Shown: positions 49,701 through 60,100 of the stretch, piece by piece
Numbering within the stretch: the stretch's first letter is position 1
How the letters are laid out: each line of letters begins with the position of its first letter
Assembly (NCBI GenBank): GCA_964035795.1
Contig: OZ038320.1
Coordinates: 3,473,896 to 3,537,895, forward strand
Reading direction: 5' to 3'
DNA: 64,000 bases
Source: Pterobdella sp. o SKG-2022
Lineage: Eukaryota > Annelida > Clitellata > Hirudinida > Piscicolidae
Translations under genes and position numbers: made by a program
The notes under the pieces: generated by a model
Databases searched by the model: none
Told to the model about the DNA's origin: nothing
What the model saw: only the letters and a program-made list of their open reading frames with translations

Positions 49701-52700
49701 AACTTTGGTGGAATATTTGATAATGGGTGGGGTTTTTTTAATAGAAGGGATTTTATGTTGGATGGGGAGAAGTGAGTGTGAAATTTTGTTAGTGGATGGA
49801 TGAGAAAGGGTGTGCATGCTTTTTGATTTGACAATAGTGCTGTAAGTAGGTTGAGATGAGTTAGTAGTAAGAATAGTTGTGGTTGAATTGGTTGGTGTGA
49901 ATGATTCTAGGGAAATTAATGAAGGAAAATTATTAATTGAACTAAAAGATGAAGTGGTTGAAAATGTCTTGCTTGTAGATGAAGTTGCTGAAGCTGAAGT
50001 TGATGAAGATGAAGTAGTAATAGAAGATGAACTAGTCGAAGAGGTGGTTGGAGATGAACTAGTCGAAGAGGTGGTTGAAGATGAACTAGTCGAAGAGGTG
50101 GTTGAAGATGAACTAGTCGAGAAAAATGTGGTAGCTGGAGGAAATGTAGAAGAAGAAGTGATTGAAAGAGATGGAATGGTCGAACAGAAAGATAAAGATA
50201 AAGTGGTCGAAGAAGTATGGATTGTTGATTAAGATGTTGAAGATGTAGTCATCTTCGGTTTTCGCCCTCTTTTTTTGGGAACCGAGGGTTTCTCAGACTT
50301 TAAAAAGTCTAAGACATTGCTACGTAATGTGCTGAGCGCTGTCTGAATATTATCAACTTCGGAAATAATATTTGTGATGGCGGACATTTTATCGACCATA
50401 GAAGCTATCTATTCTAAATAAATTATAAAAAAATCGTTAGCACTAGGACCCTATGTAGAAAAAATACATGACACTACAGAAAGAAGTGAGTAAAACGATT
50501 GATCCATGCATTAATCGTCTCGTATCAATAGACTGACCTTTAAATAAAAGAAAATATAACCTCTCGTTGCAATGCCTGAAATAAATGGGCTTTGTAAAGC
50601 GTGGAATTTGCATACCTCTTTATGTGCGAAACTGTTAAAATGTCAAGCTTTCTATACCGCTTAATATATAACTTTTTTGGTCCTTCCTATGTTTAGTGAA
50701 TTAAAATTTTATCACGTGGAATGTTTTTTCAATGATAAAACACAGAAGAACCGAGTTATGGAATTTAAAAGAGGGTTCCAAGTTTGAACTAATTTTAAAT
50801 AAAAAATATAATTTATTTAGTGAAATCTAACTAAAAGTCCAAGTCTGAAAAATTAGGAAAGTATTTTGAAACCATAAATACGAAACGCTCAAGAATCATG
50901 ACTATCTTTTAAATACTCTCCTTTCCATTAAGAAGAGATAAAGCATTTTTATTCTTTTTCAAAAAATCAAAATTTTTTCTACAACTTCACTTAATGTCAG
51001 TTAGTCTTACGGAAATCTTTATGATATTTCAGTTTAATTAACTTTTAATCTAAAACACAATAGAATCTTCATGCCAACAATCATAAGTTGAACTACAGTG
51101 CATGAGACTTTCAGCAAAAATGAATTTCGTGCATATAATGAATTTTTACTTTTAGAATAAACCTTAAGTTTCACAAATGACTCCATATAGTTAAAAAAAA
51201 CCAAGGATTTTCACGTGAAACCTACCTATTATAAAACCTTTAGTATTTGTGGGTTAGTTTTAGCAAAACTTCTTATATTTAAAATTTAATTTAAATTCAA
51301 CCGATGAAAGTTTTGGAAGTTCCAATAGTTTCAACTGACGCTGAGAGCTTTAATGGGTGTTTGTGACAATTACTCATGGAGAATATGCATTTTAAATGAA
51401 TAATTTTGAAAGAAAATTTCTCTGAAATACAATTAAAAATAAGTTCCACTCTTGAACAAAACGCAGAAAAAACTTCGAACTTTTATTCTTTTTAAACGTA
51501 TTGTCTTTGTTAAAATTTTTCAAATACATGAAAAACATACTCAAAAATAGAGGCTCAACGTAAGTTTTTCACATCCTTCCATTGTTTTATCAATGAGAGT
51601 TCGTCAAATTTTTCTATGAAGTATTAAAGTTTTTTGAAATCAATTATCTTTTTTTTCAATAAATTTAAATTAATCATAATCAAACTAGGTAAATCAAAGT
51701 TTGTTTGAGGCATAATTTAACCTTATTTTATTAGATCTAATTCTTCTCAAAGCCATAAAACCCCCACGCTGCTGTTATTTATGTATTAATATAGATTTAT
51801 TAAGTATTATTCAATATATAAACATTTTCAACTCATAAATATTATAAATTTTTTAATAATATTTTCGGTGTTTTTAGTCAAAAAAAATATCAACTAGATA
51901 TTTTTTTAGGTGAATATTACTATAAAAATTTGATAGGTACAAAATTCTAGCCTGATCACTTAGCACCTGAACTGCTTGAAACAGTCTTGTGTAGATTAGA
52001 ATTGCATTTAATTTTATTTTTTATGAATAATTTTCAATTACAAACATTAGAAAAACAACTGAAGCACTGAGAACATTCCCAGGCCAGGATTCGAACACTC
52101 AACTTCTATTGTCAAATAGATACCGCTAGATGTTTCAGCCACAAAAACGCTTAGATAAATAAATAAAATTAATGTAATGTAATGCAGTATTTATGAAGGG
52201 TTTTTTCTTATAGATTCTTTCAATGTAGTAAAGACGCATTGTGGAACAGGTGCTAATTGTCGGTCCTCTGCAGGATCGAACTCGGTCAACTTTAGATGAT
52301 TAGTTTAATGCTTTACCAGCTGAGCTATAGGATCAACGTATTATCAGAATAGAGTTATAGTTTTCAGAAATGCTATTTCTTAACATATGTCCAACATGCA
52401 AGTTTTTTCTTTACTAAAACTATACCATTATATATTCTCATTACAATTTTCAAAATTTTTAGTGAAACTTGAAAAATATTAAAAAAAATACAATCACTTA
52501 ACGTTATAATTTCTCATTTAATTAATGGAAACATTGACCCCAACCCACAGCTATGCGGATGGTCGTTGGTGGTTTTGGGCTCTTACATCCACCTAAACCA
52601 CCAAAACTACCTCTACTTCCACCTGCTCACACCTCACCCGGACAAAGCTTTCTTCGCAATCCATAAAATCCCGTTTCTCTTCATTGGAGTTGGTTTTATG

Positions 52701-55700
52701 CTAATTTTTTTTCATTTGGTTTATCAAAAAAAGACAAGAACTAAGTTTCCTATGTGTTGGATGTAGTTTGGTTATAATTGACAAGTCATTTTTTTGTTAG
52801 TGCAGTTGGTTATAGAGCATGTTGCTTTTACTATTATTTTTCAACAATTTTTTCACGTCAATTTATGGAAAAATTTTAGTAAATTTATTGAGCAAAAAAC
52901 AGCTATAGTTTTCGATTAGTTTAACCTTATAAAACATTAGCGATAAGAATCGTTGAATATTATTTTAAGTAAATTAAGATGTTTCTTCAATCCTACATTA
53001 TTGTCGTTGTTTTTTGTTTTTTTATCATTACTTCCAGTTTTCGTTATATTTTTAATATTATTTATGAATATTTTAACTATTATTTTTACCATTAATATCT
53101 CAAAATAAAAAAAAAATTATTATTAGATACATCAGTACCTAATTTTTTTCTCCCAATGCTATTAAATCTATCAGTTTTATTATTTCATTCAACAATTCCA
53201 TTTTTCAAATATAAATTAATTTCACATATCTGTTATTTTTTACTATCGAATACTCTAAACTGCTTTCTATTGACGATTTTAAGTTTGCATTTTTTCAATT
53301 ATATATATTATAATTATAAAAAATTTTTATCCTTCATATTTGATTATCATCATTACTTTTTGGAAAAAATTCAATTAAATTATTAACCCTTTTGATATTA
53401 TCATCACTCCCTTTGACATCCAACAACACAGGCGGGGTTAGTGCTAAGTGTTGTGAGTTTCCTGGGCTGTTGTGGTGCTTGTACCGAGAGTGTCTGTTTC
53501 TTAAGCTTTGTTTGTACTTTCTAAATTTTCATAACATATACAATAGTTTCAATTACAGTATTTTTCCCTGTTCTATAAGATTTAATTGTTTTTATTTCGG
53601 TATTTCACGAAGTTTTATCCCATGTTTAATGTGATTTAACTTTCTTTGAGTGATTAATCGAAAAATGATTGTTGTTTAGAACTCCATTAAAACAATATTT
53701 TTGTATGAAGGATATCAATTAGCCATTAATAAATAGGCAATATTTTTAAATTTGATTGGAAGGCCACTCAAAAAACATAATGATAACTTATTTATTTCAA
53801 TAAAAGATATGATTTAGTGGTTTCAACTCGAAAGTTTATAGACCACAATCAAATTTTACTTTTCATCAGTTGTATTTTCCAGCATTGTTATGATGGATTT
53901 TAATATATTTTTTAAAGCCTTAGTAGTAAAGTTTTAGAATACTTTTTCAATATAAATTCTCTCAGTTCTACATTTTTATTGAGCTAAATTTGTTAAATGA
54001 ATTCTATTTGGGGTTATAGTTGCGCAATTTATTACACATTTTAAACAATCTATATGAGAAGCTTCAACATGAAATTGAACACTATTTAACTGAGAAACAC
54101 TTCATTGAATAATTCAGTTGAATTAAATTAGTTTGAACTGAATAATTCAAATTAAACACATTTGAACGATTCACTAACTCAGTTGGAAATTTTGGACTTT
54201 GAAAAGATTTCGATAAGAATGTTTGATTATACGTTAATTTTGATATCTTTACAACTTTTTTTCATGAATCATTTTTTCTATAATTTATTAATAATCTTTA
54301 ATGGATTTATTTCTCGATTTGTTAATTATTTTTATATAAAAATTTAAATAAGTCTTTCAAATTTATCAAATATTTTCATAAACTAATTCCAATATCTTTT
54401 CTCGAATTTATCATTTACCTTCAAACATCTATACCCAAAACCCCTAAAAAATTCAAATAGTTAACTTATTAATCAACTGACATGATACAAAAATTATTAA
54501 CTGATTAAAAGCTTACATTAATTATTTATTGCATAAAATTCAACTTTAAATAGTACATCAGCATCTTCACACAATAATTATTAACCAACAATCTTATGTT
54601 TTACGGTAAAGCCATACTTTTTTTTTCCGACAATTATAGCTCAAATTTCAAGAAATGTATGTAATCTTCAAATTGATGCTTTATCTTAAACCACCTCCTC
54701 TCCACCCCAGTACTCCTTCTTCTTGAGCATCATGGTTCTTGGAGAGATGACTTTGGGAGTTATGTCTAACACACTTAGAATACACGTTGGTTCCATTGGC
54801 TGTGTTTTTGTGGTTTCGACGCCTTGTTGATGATTAGTGTTATATAGTATTGTTTTTTTGTGAAAGATTATAATGTAGAGAATTTTATTTTATTTTTAGA
54901 GTCGTTGCTATTAAAAACACCTGTTTGCTGTTAATTTCATTTTTATATTATTTTTTTTTTGTTGCAATAGTTTTTTTTTTTAAATTTAATTTTTACTTTT
55001 TTATTATTTATACTGCTTTTATTTTTAATTTGTAATTAAAAATTCTATAGTAAAAGTATTGACTTAATGATTTTATATTCAATGCTTTGTAAATCTAAAA
55101 AGTTCCATTTTGATCAGTTTTTACCCATCGTATTTTAATTAGACAATTCTTTCCGTTAGACTTGATTAGTTTCTATTAAAAAATGATTGGTAAAAATATT
55201 AAAATATAAAATAAATCTAGCATTTTAAAAAAAAATTAACTGAGAAAATTCAAAAAAATAATTCTTTTTGAGTTTAATAAATAAAAAATTCAATTAAAAT
55301 AAAAATTAATCTTTGGTAAATTTTAATCAAAATTTCAATCTTTTTTTTTGAACTTATTTTGAAATTAAAATTTTGAACGCAGAATGTTTTACTCCTAAAA
55401 CATTTCAACTCGGTCTAAAACCAGATCGAACTGGATACTTTTATATTAAAACTTAGTGATATTTGATGTTTCAGCTCATAACCAAGCGAAGTTATTATTA
55501 GCACGGTTAGTTTATAGTTATTTATTCATTCAGAAAAAACTGTTTCTTTCAAATATAATCTGTTCGGGACTAAATGAGTTCGAAATTATAAATTACTAAC
55601 TTTCAATCTAACAAAAAACTCGCTTGAAATAATAATTAAAGAACAGTACTACCTCGGTGAATAGTAAAATTTGAAAAAAATGTATCTAATATTATTGAAT

Positions 55701-56154
55701 ACATAAAAAAAACTCAAAAGCTTAATGATACAATTCATACAGAAATAAATACTTATGATAACCTTCATAATGAAACTATGGAATATTGACAAATAATAGA
55801 ATAATGAAAAACCACGAAAATCAAGAAATAAATAATGAAAAATTACAACCAAAAAACATTATGAGAAACAAGAAAAAATAAAAAAAAAAATGGATAAAAA
55901 CGAATAAGCAACACAAAATCACTCAACACACACCGCACAATACCAAACACAAACACACAAAGCATAAAGCATCCAGACAATCACCGTAGCCATAAAATAG
56001 AGGATTGCTCAAATTTATCCAGATGACGCAGCAGATGCACACTAACATGATGTATCAGATCACGCATCTGTATAACAGCACGGCTTCACAACCCAATGAA
56101 ACTGCCCTCGATATCCTGCAACTCACCCGGGCTTGGGATTCTTTCCACCGAGAG
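40050..56154 (+). CDS. Tetraspanin with a long N-terminal cytoplasmic extension, 3'-partial, five exons
   Basis: Exons 40050-40736, 52551-52688, 53432-53509, 54711-54785 and 56023-56154 are all phase 0 and join to 370 codons. Tetraspanins are four-pass membrane organisers that assemble with integrins and other partners in the plasma membrane or endosomes. TM1 is split after FKLILVLFNFFFM and continues LCGWSLVVLG. TM2 ends in SFLGCCGACTES, the family CCG signature of the inner loop. TM3 has a central Glu (SFFLSIMVLGEMTLGVM). The large extracellular loop begins with two sequons (NST, NET) and ends at AWDSFHRE, where the CCG exon should follow. Intron positions within TM1, before the TM2 end, after the CCG loop, and the 75-bp TM3 exon match those I recall for CD9-type genes. 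The rest lies beyond 64000 or is unseen. Confidence 0.88.
43340..43430 (-). mobile_element. tRNA-derived SINE, truncated copy 3
   Basis: On the minus strand it begins tcggcccctatagctcagtg, keeps the loop ctaatta, a weakened box B (ctcaattcc) and the first body bases acaattag, then stops matching. It is a 3'-truncated or eroded copy. Confidence 0.75.
44600..45300 (+). pseudogene. Faint reverse-transcriptase relic
   Basis: At 44740-44900 one frame reads KAAFFVDDFVIYAVNEKVQL, then, after one stop, LSSAWHNIGLTNNIKNSK. This is the pattern of an RT catalytic block (xxDD-x-VIYA followed by W-x-x-x-GL-x-x-N-x-x-K). At about 45122 IWLGFTMDDFIKHKDETLQK resembles the later YLG block. Multiple stops and no flanking intact blocks. 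It differs from LINEs A-D in sequence. Confidence 0.45.
46140..48959 (-). pseudogene. LINE D ORF2 (APE endonuclease and reverse transcriptase), frameshifted
   Basis: Pieces in order: LLNPRSTRSK, LTETWI, GGGISVI and LIYRPPN (48959-48534); AGDFNTPN, DSDHYLIL, the linker SSFFKEKI and LPNKSSPLDLIP (48544-47591); then, in shifting frames, YRPISNLSTISKIIE, DTLDHNILI, SGVPQSSDLGPILFSLYISP and FADDITL (catalytic box, about 46965-46976); and LPFSTANALFISLVLSRLDY, LHWLPVSQRCKFKLLWL and SHQAPRLWN near the end. Frame changes occur near 48540, 47600, 47115, 46890 and 46220. Confidence 0.85.
49134..50399 (-). pseudogene. LINE D ORF1 (nucleic-acid-binding, CCHC)
   Basis: One frame throughout, from ATG at 50399 (or 50387) to TGA at 49134, with a single internal TAA at 50229-50231. 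Order: short N-terminus, an AT-hook-like basic patch KKRGRKPK, a Ser/Thr-rich linker of about 120 residues, a conserved central domain, then a zinc knuckle CLNCQTYGHNISKC and a second one, CEYCGKDHLSDN, that ends at the stop exactly where its last Cys is expected. ORF1 proteins of this kind coat LINE RNA. Confidence 0.8.
52020..52147 (-). mobile_element. Possible second tRNA-derived SINE family
   Basis: On the minus strand, gtggctgaaacatctagcgg (box A-like) and gtgttcgaatcctgg (box B, gttcgaatcc perfect) are spaced as in a tRNA, followed by cctgggaatg, a body and an A-rich stretch. It differs from the first family and abuts the tail of SINE copy 4. Only one copy is seen here. Confidence 0.45.
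52168..52337 (-). mobile_element. tRNA-derived SINE, full-length copy 4
   Basis: On the minus strand it starts gttgatcctatagctcagct, with loop ctaatca (AAT anticodon), box B gagttcgatcctg, body gacaattagcacctgttcca, then cttcataaatactgc and tail (ATTAC)n. It agrees with copy 2 over its full length. Confidence 0.85.
52551..52688 (+). CDS. Tetraspanin exon 2: rest of TM1, small extracellular loop, start of TM2
   Basis: 138 bp, 46 codons; acceptor accccaacccacag, donor gttggt. It begins LCGWSLVVLGSYIHL and ends HKIPFLFIG. The open frame past 52688 is intronic; cutting at the GT after FIG restores the TM2 consensus with exon 3. Confidence 0.88.
52689..53431 (+). other. Tetraspanin intron 2 (743 bp)
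   Basis: AT-rich, with nothing else seen. Confidence 0.75.
53432..53509 (+). CDS. Tetraspanin exon 3: end of TM2 and CCG inner loop
   Basis: 78 bp, 26 codons: AGLVLSVVSFLGCCGACTES then VCFLSF. Acceptor caacaacacag, donor gtttgt. CCG plus ES before a Cys is the family signature of the intracellular loop. Confidence 0.92.
53510..54710 (+). other. Tetraspanin intron 3 (1.2 kb)
   Basis: AT-rich, with nothing else seen. Confidence 0.75.
54711..54785 (+). CDS. Tetraspanin exon 4: TM3
   Basis: 75 bp, 25 codons: YSFFLSIMVLGEMTLGVMSN then TLRIH. It has a perfect pyrimidine tract before tccaccccag and donor gttggt. An alternative GT at 54759 (after LG) would cut TM3 short; 75 bp is the usual length for this exon in the family. 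Confidence 0.85.
54786..56022 (+). other. Tetraspanin intron 4 (1.2 kb)
   Basis: AT-rich; 55880-55980 is rich in CA and AAC words before the exon 5 acceptor. Nothing else is seen. Confidence 0.7.
56023..56154 (+). CDS. Tetraspanin exon 5: first part of the large extracellular loop
   Basis: 132 bp, 44 codons. It starts MTQQMHTNMMYQITHLYNST and ends TRAWDSFHRE, just where family members continue with x-CCG. Two N-glycosylation sequons (NST, NET). Acceptor aatttatccag. The donor GTTGGT lies at the head of a minisatellite made of copies of the same junction sequence. Confidence 0.85.
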
Positions 56155-56900
56155 GTTGGTGGGGTTGTTTTTGAGGTAGACGTTAGTGGTTGAAAAGTGT
56201 TTGTGGGGTGAAGGTTGGTGGTTGGAGGGTGTTTGTGGGGTAAAGGTTGGTGGTTGGAGAGTGTTTGTGGGATAGAGGTTGGTGGTTGGAAGGTGTTTAT
56301 GGGGTAGAGGTTGGTGGTTGGGAAGTGTTTGTGGGGTAGAGGTTGGTGGTTGGGGGTGGTTGGAAGGTGTTTGTGGGGTAGAGGTTGGTGGCTGGGGGGT
56401 GTTTTTGCGGTAAAGGTTGGTGGTTGCAAGGGGTTTGTGGGGTAGAGGTTGGTGGTTTGAAGGTGTTTATGGGGTAGAGGTTGGTGGTTGGGAAGTGTTT
56501 GTGGGGTAGAGGTTGGTGGTTGGGGGTGGTTGGAAGGTGTTTGTGGGGTAGAGGTTGGTGGCTGGGGGGTGTTTTTGCGGTAAAGGTTGGTGGTTGCAAG
56601 GGGTTTATGGGGTAGAGGTTGGTGGTTGGGAAGTGTTTGTGGGGTAGAGGTTGGTAGTTGGAGGGTGTTTATGGAGTAGAGGCTGGTGGTTGGAGGGTAG
56701 AGGTTGGTGGTTGGAAGGTGTTTGTGGGGTAGAGGTTGGTGGTTGGGGGGTGTTTGTGGGGTAAAGGTTGGTGGTTGGAGGGTGTTTGTGGGGTAGAGGT
56801 TGGTGGTTGGGAAGTGTTTGTGGGGTAGAGGTTGGTGGTTGAAGGGTGTTTGTGGGGTAGAGGTTGGTGGTTGGAGGGTGTTTGTGGGGTAGAGATTAAA
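56155..56900 (+). repeat. G-rich minisatellite, unit about 32 bp, with a 170-bp higher-order period
   Basis: The unit is approximately agaggttggtggttggaagg followed by tgtttgtggggt. It starts at the exon 5 donor and runs about 745 bp (roughly 22 units, some 10 bp longer). A block of about 170 bp (marker gctggggggtgtttttgcgg at 56391 and 56561) is tandemly duplicated. Units contain GGTTGGTGGTTGG. The long Pro/Thr/His-rich minus-strand ORFs here are a consequence of the repeat. Confidence 0.95.
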
Positions 56901-57025
56901 GTAGAAATTGTGAGTTGTGGGAGAAGAGTGTTTGTGAAGTAAAGGTTGAAAGTTGAAAAATGTTTGTGAGGTAAAAGTTGGGTGTTAAGGAACGTTTATG
57001 GAGTGGAGGTCAGGGGCTGTATGGA

Positions 57026-57178
57026 AGAAGGTTGGTGGGTTTGTGAAGATTGGTGGGTTTGTGAAGATTGGTGGGTTTGTGAAGATTGGTGGGTTTGTGA
57101 AGATTGGTGGGTTTGTGAAGATTGGTGGGTTTGTGAAGATTGGTGGGTTTGTGAAGATTGGTGGGCTTGTGAAGTTGG
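57026..57178 (+). repeat. G-rich minisatellite, 18-bp unit
   Basis: About eight nearly identical copies of gaagattggtgggtttgt, separated from the 32-bp array by about 130 bp of decayed related sequence (gtttgtgaagtaaaggttg and similar). Confidence 0.95.
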
Positions 57179-60100
57179 TGTATCAAAAAAAAATTGATAA
57201 TAAAAAGTTTTGAAAAATAAATAAATCCAAAAAAACGTATCACAACTCAGCATAAATGATTGAAAAGCAAAGCAAAGTTTTAATCATTCAATCAAAGAAT
57301 CTGATCTTTCGTAATTAAAATTGAATACTAGTTTATATCAAATTGAAATGGTAGACCCTTGCATGAGAACTTGAAAAAATGAACACATTAATGAGTTTTG
57401 AAAGAGATTTGATTTATGGCTAGTATTTGTCTATACTTTTTGTAGATAAAATTTGATAAATTGGTATTTGAATAGAAAAAATTGAGCGTATCAATTTTGA
57501 ACGAGCAATAAGACATATCTACTGAGTTGAAACGGAGAAGATAACTGCAGTTTAAAAGGGTATGAAGAACTACAAAAATTTTGAGTTTGAGAATTTGTAA
57601 TGGAGAAGTTTAAAACTATTTTTTCACATATAATAATTATTTTCTAGACACATTTAATACATAAAATCTTTGAGTATAGAGCTATGAATTTTAAATAAAT
57701 TCAATGGTAGATCTCATAATGAAATATTTTGTGGAATTTTTCCCTAATATTGCAACACTTGCCAGTTTGTTAGGAGTAATTGCAGGGGTTATGATGATGG
57801 TGGTGCTTTGTTTATTTATGCGCATGTGCATAAATTGAAGCAAAAGCTTTTCAACGAAAAGTTAATTTTTCCAGAACCGAAACGTCTAAAATTCAAATAT
57901 TATGTTGAAGAAACCCCAACAGAAAAAAAAATCAAAAATTAAATTTATAGAAACTGGAATCGAAAAAAACTACTTCCAACTGCTCCATCTTTTTTAAAAA
58001 CAAAACATTTCGCATTTAAGTTTTTTTCCCTTTTTTTCAAGGTGGTGTTTGGTCGGATATAAAACATAGCGCCTCATATGTGTTTGCATTAATGGTGTCA
58101 GATTTGAAAAAAGATTTTTCACATTTTTTTTTATGGGTTGTTAGAGTTACATTAGTTTTTGATTTTTTTTGTATGAATTAAGTGTTTTGAAGAATTTTTA
58201 TTCACTATCTAATGCTCTTTTATAAAAGTTTTAAAAAAAATACAATTGATTTTCATTAAACATTGAAAAAAATCGACAAAGATTGAATTTTTTTTTTTCA
58301 AAAAACTGAAAATTAATTACCAAAATAAAAATTTTTCCATCATTCAAAAAAATTTCAAAGCAAAACGTTCTGAAGACCATCAATTCGACTTTATCTCCCA
58401 TGCCACACACATATGTTACTCATTGTTCAATCTATTTGAGCACTCATCGACAATTATAACTTCGAGTTTCCAGGTTTTTTATTGTTTGAACTATGGAAGA
58501 TTTCAGTGTTAAAAATATATTTGAAATCATATGTTTTAAATTTTTTTCAAATTATTTTTGAATTACTGTGAGTGTTTTAAAAGTTGTTGATATTAAAATG
58601 CTTCAAAATATAATGACGAATTTTTTGATCAGTAAAGTTTGAAAATTTGAGAGTTGTTTCAGAGACCATCACAACTAAAAATGTATTAACAATCTATATT
58701 TGAACAAATTTCTATCAAAAACCATGAAACATGATATGAAATAGAAAAAATCTTGGAATTAATCATTCAAGACCATTAAGAATTTTGAAATTCAGTTCTA
58801 GCTCATTAGAAACTAGTTTTGATTACTAAGAAATTATATAGCAAATTCATAATTAATTGAAACATTGATATAGAAATCAATAACAAAGCTTATAGCGTTC
58901 TTTGTTAGTAGAGTACAAAACATGTTTGTTTGAGAATTTATGAGAAATTCTCTTCTTTTGTTCTTTTTCAAGTGTTTTCAAGCAAGATATTGATCAATTT
59001 TGCAATTAAACATTAGCACCAACATATTGCTCACAAAAATATTTTTGGGTATAAAATGTGGCAATTATTTGAAAAGTAGAAATCTCAATTAAAAACTTTT
59101 CCATCAAATTTCTATGGTTTGAAAAATTCTTCATAACAAAGTTTTTCATATTTTTAATTGTTTTTCCGTCAACGCCAAACTCTTTCCTCAATTAAATTTT
59201 CCAGCTAATAAAAGAATTTTGGAGGAAAACAACAGTTTTTGTACCATGAAAAAATCTAAAAATCATTAATTTGATTAATTTTCATTTCAGCAGTATTTAT
59301 ATATAAAAACTCCGTGTGCCTAAAAATTCCTAAAATAATTTATTATGATATTATTGTTTTTTCATATTTTGATCTAGTTTTTCTTGATTTTTCTTGTTGA
59401 GCATGGACAACTAAATTCATTTGTTGAATTATATTTGATTAGAGTAATATTATTCTGACTACATTACACTTATCATTGTTTTCATAACTCTAAAACTTTT
59501 TCAAAACATAGTTCAAATATTTAGCCTGTTTGAGTTCAGCTTTCTAAATCATTCTTGATCTTAGACCTCATTCAATGTATGATTCTATTAATTTAATATT
59601 TTTGCAAAGATCTTTGAACAAATATATTGAATGGGAATTAATAATTAGTTTCATAGAAACAATTTAGGATTATTGATCTCAGACTTCAACTAACGATTCA
59701 TTTAATTTGTTTGGCCTAGAATTTCGAGGCAGTATAGTAAATGAAAACTCATAGACAGATTCATGAAAGCTCTTTCTACATTGTCTGAATCATCTAAAGT
59801 TTTAAGAATTAAAAAAATTTTTGTTAGTTTCAACACTTCTGCAACGAACGAGTGAAACAAAGCATAAACCTTCATTATTTACATCAAATAAAACCTTTGA
59901 TAATTGAAACTTTATTGAAAAAAATTTACTATTGAATCATTTTAAATACATACAATAATATACAAGCCTTAAATTGAACGCACATACACCCATATTTGTA
60001 GAAATTCAATTCAGTCATAGGGCTTATTGATGAGAAAGTTGAGGTTGTAGAGCTGGCAGTAGTGTTGAAATAGATTGCCTAATTAAAAGTGTATTATATG

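Larger units (their letters stand above)
46055..50414 (-). mobile_element. Two-ORF APE-type LINE (LINE D) antisense in tetraspanin intron 1
   Basis: Minus strand, about 4.36 kb: ORF1 with zinc knuckles (50399-49134), ORF2 with APE and RT (48959-46140), and a 3' end tgctctataaaaattttgat followed by (AAT)n at 46057-46072. It resembles the CR1/L2 group, including the C-terminal block SHQAPRLWN and the structured 3' end. The 9-base taaataaat occurs at 46046-46054 and 50415-50423, a possible target-site duplication, though weak in such AT-rich DNA. Base composition is distinctly less AT-rich than the host and than LINE C. Several lesions make it non-autonomous. Confidence 0.88.
40737..52550 (+). 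other. Tetraspanin intron 1 (11.8 kb)
   Basis: It holds SINE copies 3 and 4, a possible second-family SINE, an RT relic and the antisense LINE D, listed separately. 40760-43330, 43440-44590, 45310-46040 and 50430-52010 otherwise show nothing but AT-rich sequence. Confidence 0.75.

Noticed and set aside
49879..50232. Glu/Val-rich ORF on the + strand
   Set aside because: It is the antisense shadow of the Ser/Thr-rich linker of LINE D ORF1, whose frame is continuous with the zinc-knuckle region.
56055..56599. Two Pro/Thr/His-rich minus-strand ORFs with identical segments
   Set aside because: They lie in the G-rich minisatellite, repeat because of the 170-bp duplication, and run into exon 5 in antisense.
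56982..57253. ORFs of WWVCED, KIGGFV and SSQTHQ repeats
   Set aside because: The 18-bp minisatellite is open in several frames on both strands; there is no start context or splice support.
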